A stretch of 64,000 nt of DNA, taken from Coleofasciculus sp. FACHB-1120. Lineage in GTDB: Bacteria; Cyanobacteriota; Cyanobacteriia; Cyanobacteriales; FACHB-T130. A model generated the notes under the pieces. It saw only the letters and a program-made list of their open reading frames with translations, made no database searches and was not told the origin of the DNA. How positions within the stretch are numbered: the stretch's first letter is position 1; each line of letters opens with the position of its first letter. Shown here in pieces: positions 59,433 to 64,000 of this stretch. The stretch is taken from assembly GCF_014698845.1 (NCBI RefSeq), contig NZ_JACJTV010000006.1, forward strand, positions 124,001 to 188,000, read 5' to 3'. Made by a program: the position numbers and the translations under genes.

Positions 59433-61976
59433 CTATTCGGAAATACCAACCAAAACCTTCTCATGGTCATAAGCTGGATGTTTTTGCCCCCGTTCCTTTA
59501 CATAAATTAAACTGGGATCGGGCTGGTCGGAATTAACAAAATGACGGAATCGCTTCACTTTTTCTGGGTCTTCAATTGTGGCTTTCCACTCACATTGATA
59601 GGTATTGACAAGGTGCTGCATTTCTAATTCCAATTCAGCACCAATCCCTAGGGAATCTTCAACAATGACCTGTTTCAAGTATTCAATGCCCCCTTCCAGT
59701 TTATTGAACCAAGTTGCCGTGCGTTCTAATCGATTCGCGGTGCGAATATAGAACATCAAGAACCGATCCAAATATTTAATCAGTGTTTCCTTGTCAATAT
59801 CTGTTGCTAACAAAACGGCGTGTTGTGGCTTCATTCCACCATTGCCACATACATACAAATTCCAGCCATTTTCAGTTGCGATAATGCCAAAATCCTTGCT
59901 TTGAGCTTCGGCACACTCGCGGGTACAACCGGATACAGCTGATTTTAATTTGTGAGGCGATCGCAAGCCTCGATATCGCAGTTCGATCTCAATCGCCAAA
60001 CTGGTTGAATCCTGCACTCCAAAGCGACACCAAGTGCTACCTACACAAGATTTGACTGTGCGAAGTGCCTTTCCATAAGCGTGTCCCGATTCAAATCCAG
60101 CATCTATCAGTCGTTGCCAAATTTGGGGTAATTGATCTACCCTCGCACCTAATAAATCGATCCGCTGTCCACCTGTAATTTTGGTGTAAAGACCAAAATC
60201 TTTAGCAACGAGTCCCAACACAATCAGCTGATCTGGTGTTAGTTCACCACCGGGAACTCTGGGGATTACTGAATAAGTTCCATCCTTCTGAATATTTGCC
60301 AAGTAATAATCATTGGTATCCTGCAAACCGACGTGAGGCATTTCCAAAATATACTCGTTCCAAGTAGAAGCGAGAATAGAGGCGACCGCAGGCTTACAAA
60401 TCTCACAACCTTTACCTTTCCCATGTTTTTGAATTAAATCTTCAAAAGTCAGGATTTTTTGAGAACGCACCAAGTGATAAAGTTCCTGACGGGAATAGGC
60501 GAAGTGTTCGCAGAGATGATTTTTTACTTCTATCCCCGCTTTCTTCATTTCAGCTTTGAGGATATCCGTCACCAGTGGCACGCAACCGCCGCAACCTGTC
60601 CCGGCTTGAGTGCATTTCTTGACACTGGCAATATCAGTGAGTTTTCCTTCTTGGATAGCAGTACAAATTTGCTCTTTGCTGACATTATTGCAAGAACAAA
60701 TTTGGGCAGTATCTGGTAAACTTTCCACACCCATGCCTACTTTAGCCGTCTGACCTTCGCGGGGTGGCATGAGCAAATCTTCTGGATGAGGCGGGAGCGC
60801 GATCGCATTCTGCACAAATTGCAGCAGCGTACCGTAAGCTGAAGCATCTCCTACCAGGATTCCACCTAAAAGATGGCTCCCATCTTCATTTAAAACCAGT
60901 TTTTTGTAAACACCCTGGATAGTATCAGTAATGGCAATTTCTTTAGCGCCGGGAGATTTGGCAAAGGCATCCCCGAAACTGGCAACATCCACTCCCAACA
61001 GTTTGAGTTTGGTGGACATATCCGCGCCGATAAAGCTGCTCGTCGCCGTTTTGCTCAGAATATCTGCCGCTACGCTTGCCATTGTATAGCCAGGAGCGAC
61101 TAAGCCGTAAATTCGATTTTGATAGAGGGCGCATTCTCCAATAGCATAAATATTTGGATCGGAAGTTTGGCAAGAATCGTTGATAATGATACCGCCGCGA
61201 TCGCCTACTGCTAATCCACATCCTCTCGCGATTTCATCGCGAGGGCGGATTCCCGCAGAAAAGACAATCATATCTGTCTCTAACTCTTCACCGTCAGCAA
61301 AAGTCATTTTGGCAACCTTGCCATCAATGCTGACAATTTCGGTTGTGGATTTATTGGTATGAATTGAAACCCCAAGTTCTTCTATCTTGTTGCGAAGAAT
61401 GGTGCCACCAATATCATCAATTTGCAGCGGCATTAATCTGGGTGCAAACTCAACAACATGGGTTTTTAAGCCCATATTTTTGAGAGCATTCGCACATTCC
61501 AAACCTAATAAACCACCCCCAATGACGACACCAGTTTGGCAACTCTTCGCGTATGCCAACATTGCCTCAAGGTCATCGATTGTCCGGTAGACAAAATTTC
61601 CTTTAGCATCATTTCCTTTGATTGGCGGCACAAAAGGATAAGAACCCGTTGCTAAAACAACTTTGTCATAAGCAATTGTTATCCCATTCGCTGATGTAAC
61701 TGTTTTTTCTCCCCGATTAATCGCAACTGCCTTATCACCAATATGGATTTCAATTCCATTTTCTTGGTACAAACCCGGTTGAACTAATGATAAATCTGCC
61801 GCAGTCTTGCCTGAAAAGAAGCCACTCAAATTAACCCGATCGTAAGCAACGCGAGGCTCTTCGCAAAATGCGATCAAATTCCATTCCTGTGCCGCTCCTT
61901 TGGCGATCATCAGTTCTAGAAACTTGTGTCCTACCATACCGTTGCCGATAACAATAAGATTCTTTTTGCCTGTCAT
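59433..61976 (-). CDS. nirB: Nitrite reductase (NAD(P)H) large subunit
   Basis: 847 residues. It reduces nitrite to ammonium with NAD(P)H. Domains: FAD/NAD(P)-binding pyridine-nucleotide reductase (1-390; IVIGNGMVGHKFLELM, GVVIGGGLLGLECANALKNM), BFD-type [2Fe-2S] domain (about 415-470; CSCNNVSKEQIC and GTGCGGC), then a ferredoxin-like half-domain and the siroheme-[4Fe-4S] domain with Cys644, Cys650, Cys684 and Cys688 (CVGSTWC and SGCTREC). All ligands are present. Most cyanobacteria instead use ferredoxin-dependent NirA, so this operon is unusual. The start is ATG 61976, downstream of an NtcA-type promoter. Confidence 0.95.
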   Translation of the reverse strand: MTGKKNLIVIGNGMVGHKFLELMIAKGAAQEWNLIAFCEEPRVAYDRVNLSGFFSGKTAADLSLVQPGLYQENGIEIHIGDKAVAINRGEKTVTSANGITIAYDKVVLATGSYPFVPPIKGNDAKGNFVYRTIDDLEAMLAYAKSCQTGVVIGGGLLGLECANALKNMGLKTHVVEFAPRLMPLQIDDIGGTILRNKIEELGVSIHTNKSTTEIVSIDGKVAKMTFADGEELETDMIVFSAGIRPRDEIARGCGLAVGDRGGIIINDSCQTSDPNIYAIGECALYQNRIYGLVAPGYTMASVAADILSKTATSSFIGADMSTKLKLLGVDVASFGDAFAKSPGAKEIAITDTIQGVYKKLVLNEDGSHLLGGILVGDASAYGTLLQFVQNAIALPPHPEDLLMPPREGQTAKVGMGVESLPDTAQICSCNNVSKEQICTAIQEGKLTDIASVKKCTQAGTGCGGCVPLVTDILKAEMKKAGIEVKNHLCEHFAYSRQELYHLVRSQKILTFEDLIQKHGKGKGCEICKPAVASILASTWNEYILEMPHVGLQDTNDYYLANIQKDGTYSVIPRVPGGELTPDQLIVLGLVAKDFGLYTKITGGQRIDLLGARVDQLPQIWQRLIDAGFESGHAYGKALRTVKSCVGSTWCRFGVQDSTSLAIEIELRYRGLRSPHKLKSAVSGCTRECAEAQSKDFGIIATENGWNLYVCGNGGMKPQHAVLLATDIDKETLIKYLDRFLMFYIRTANRLERTATWFNKLEGGIEYLKQVIVEDSLGIGAELELEMQHLVNTYQCEWKATIEDPEKVKRFRHFVNSDQPDPSLIYVKERGQKHPAYDHEKVLVGISE

Positions 61977-62017
61977 GCAGTTTTATAACGCCTATTTTTA
62001 CAATCTTCTTCATTAGT

Positions 62018-62057
62018 CCTATAAAAGATTTCAAAGTCAGTTTGTAAAAATTGTTAC
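62018..62057 (-). promoter_or_regulatory. NtcA-activated promoter of the nir operon
   Basis: GTA-N8-TAC is exact at 62044-62057 (minus strand GTAACAATTTTTAC). A -10-like TATAGG (62018-62023 on the minus strand) follows after 20 bases, close to the standard spacing of class II NtcA promoters. The start of transcription would be near 62010, giving a leader of about 34 bases before the nirB ATG. Confidence 0.75.
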
Positions 62058-62306
62058 AGTAAACTGGATGGCTATGCAGTGTGCGAATGATCCCGATTTT
62101 GTTTCTGCATGATCGGTTAAAAAGGCATCCAAATGTGGATCAACCGAGCCGCGATACGCATTTCAAATTTATTTGTAGAACCCCGCATTGAGCATAAAAC
62201 GATAGGGGCAATGTATGCATTACCCCTACAACAAGAAACTTAAATTTGATTTTAAGAAGTACATCCAAGAAATTCGCTTTAGCAGCAAAATGGCTGGAGC
62301 AATTAC

Positions 62307-62477
62307 CTAGTTATGAATCCTGCCCTCTGGCAGAATGGTCTTGAAAAGGTTTACGCGATCAAAGCTAACTCCGTAGAGCATTGCCCTTTGGAGGTTTGCA
62401 CGCCGTAGATTTGCCCAATTCAAATCTGCTTGGTGGAGATTTGCGCCTTCTAAATCTGCACCTTCGAGGTTTGCCTA
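62307..62477 (-). pseudogene. Pentapeptide-repeat remnant
   Basis: The minus strand reads ANLEGADLEGANLHQADLNW, ANLRRANLQRAMLYG, then VSFDRVNLFKTILPEGRIHN and a stop at 62307. This is clear pentapeptide text, but the frame has a stop (TAG) directly before the first repeat and no start codon. The upstream text (VDLS) suggests more repeats that are now broken. It lies between hetR and nirB. Confidence 0.65.
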
Positions 62478-62510
62478 CGATAGATCCACCGAAGTTAACC
62501 TTCTAACTGA

Positions 62511-62537
62511 AACAGGGTGGGCAATGCCCACCCTGTT
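62511..62537 (-). terminator. Hairpin after hetR
   Basis: AACAGGGTGGGCA (62511-62523) and TGCCCACCCTGTT (62525-62537) pair perfectly; the inner bases open into a short loop. It lies 36 bases after the hetR stop. The minus-strand exit TTTCAGTT is weakly T-rich, so it may be a dispersed palindrome acting as terminator. Confidence 0.6.
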
Positions 62538-62572
62538 CAACGAAAATGTGACTTAAGTTTTATTCTTCAGTT

Positions 62573-64000
<1,428 letters not shown>

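Overview
The window reads as chromosome of a filamentous cyanobacterium. The HIP1 octamer GCGATCGC recurs throughout, and cyanobacterial markers are present: hetR, furA next to a SigC-type sigma factor, the omega-3 desaturase desB, a Ycf46-type AAA ATPase, DUF2808 and Uma2 proteins, and an NtcA-type promoter. hetR does not prove heterocyst formation, because non-heterocystous filamentous species also carry it. Mean composition looks even, there is no phage or plasmid module, and no intact insertion sequence or CRISPR array was seen.

Layout. 1-10.3 kb: partial unknown gene, retropepsin-like lipoprotein, desB, a Tat-exported peroxiredoxin Q, two tandem WGxxGxxG proteins, lpxD, an HI0933-family flavoprotein, rubredoxin, a stress-protein/ChaB fusion, two small membrane proteins and a SRPBCC protein. 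10.4-16.4 kb: pentapeptide protein, a decayed hybrid histidine kinase overlapping an intact one by ATGA, and a Ser/Thr kinase with seven WD40 blades. 16.5-22.3 kb: DUF92 (VTE6-like) protein, a VOC protein and a lipase that overlap tail to tail, TPR protein, rsmE carrying a palindromic repeat inside its frame, BON protein. 22.3-23.5 kb: gene-free, with a MITE-like element. 23.5-33 kb: large hybrid kinase and three GT39-type membrane glycosyltransferases. 33.5-41.2 kb: putA, a secreted inhibitory-type serpin and the three-gene transhydrogenase operon.

41.8-48.3 kb: DUF2808, then the rpmH-rnpA-PH-yidC-khpB-yceD-ycf46-SH3 cluster for ribosome, RNase P and membrane-insertion functions. 48.8-54.7 kb: three tandem peptidoglycan-binding paralogues sharing a METLAYL leader, convergent with furA, then sigC; this matches the alr1690-furA-sigC arrangement of Anabaena PCC 7120. 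55-58.4 kb: gpsA, lipA, tRNA-Pro, small acidic protein, Uma2. 58.5-62.1 kb: a nirB-orf141-nirD operon with an exact NtcA box upstream and a strong terminator, which implies NAD(P)H-dependent nitrite assimilation, unusual for cyanobacteria. 62.3-63.5 kb: pentapeptide-repeat remnant and hetR.

The non-coding and linker DNA is rich in small dispersed palindromes. These include a four-copy hairpin family, G/C-rich 'ccctcccc' hairpins (one translated inside rsmE) and AT-rich simple tracts that have entered several reading frames. Gene names come from recognising the protein text; no database search was run.
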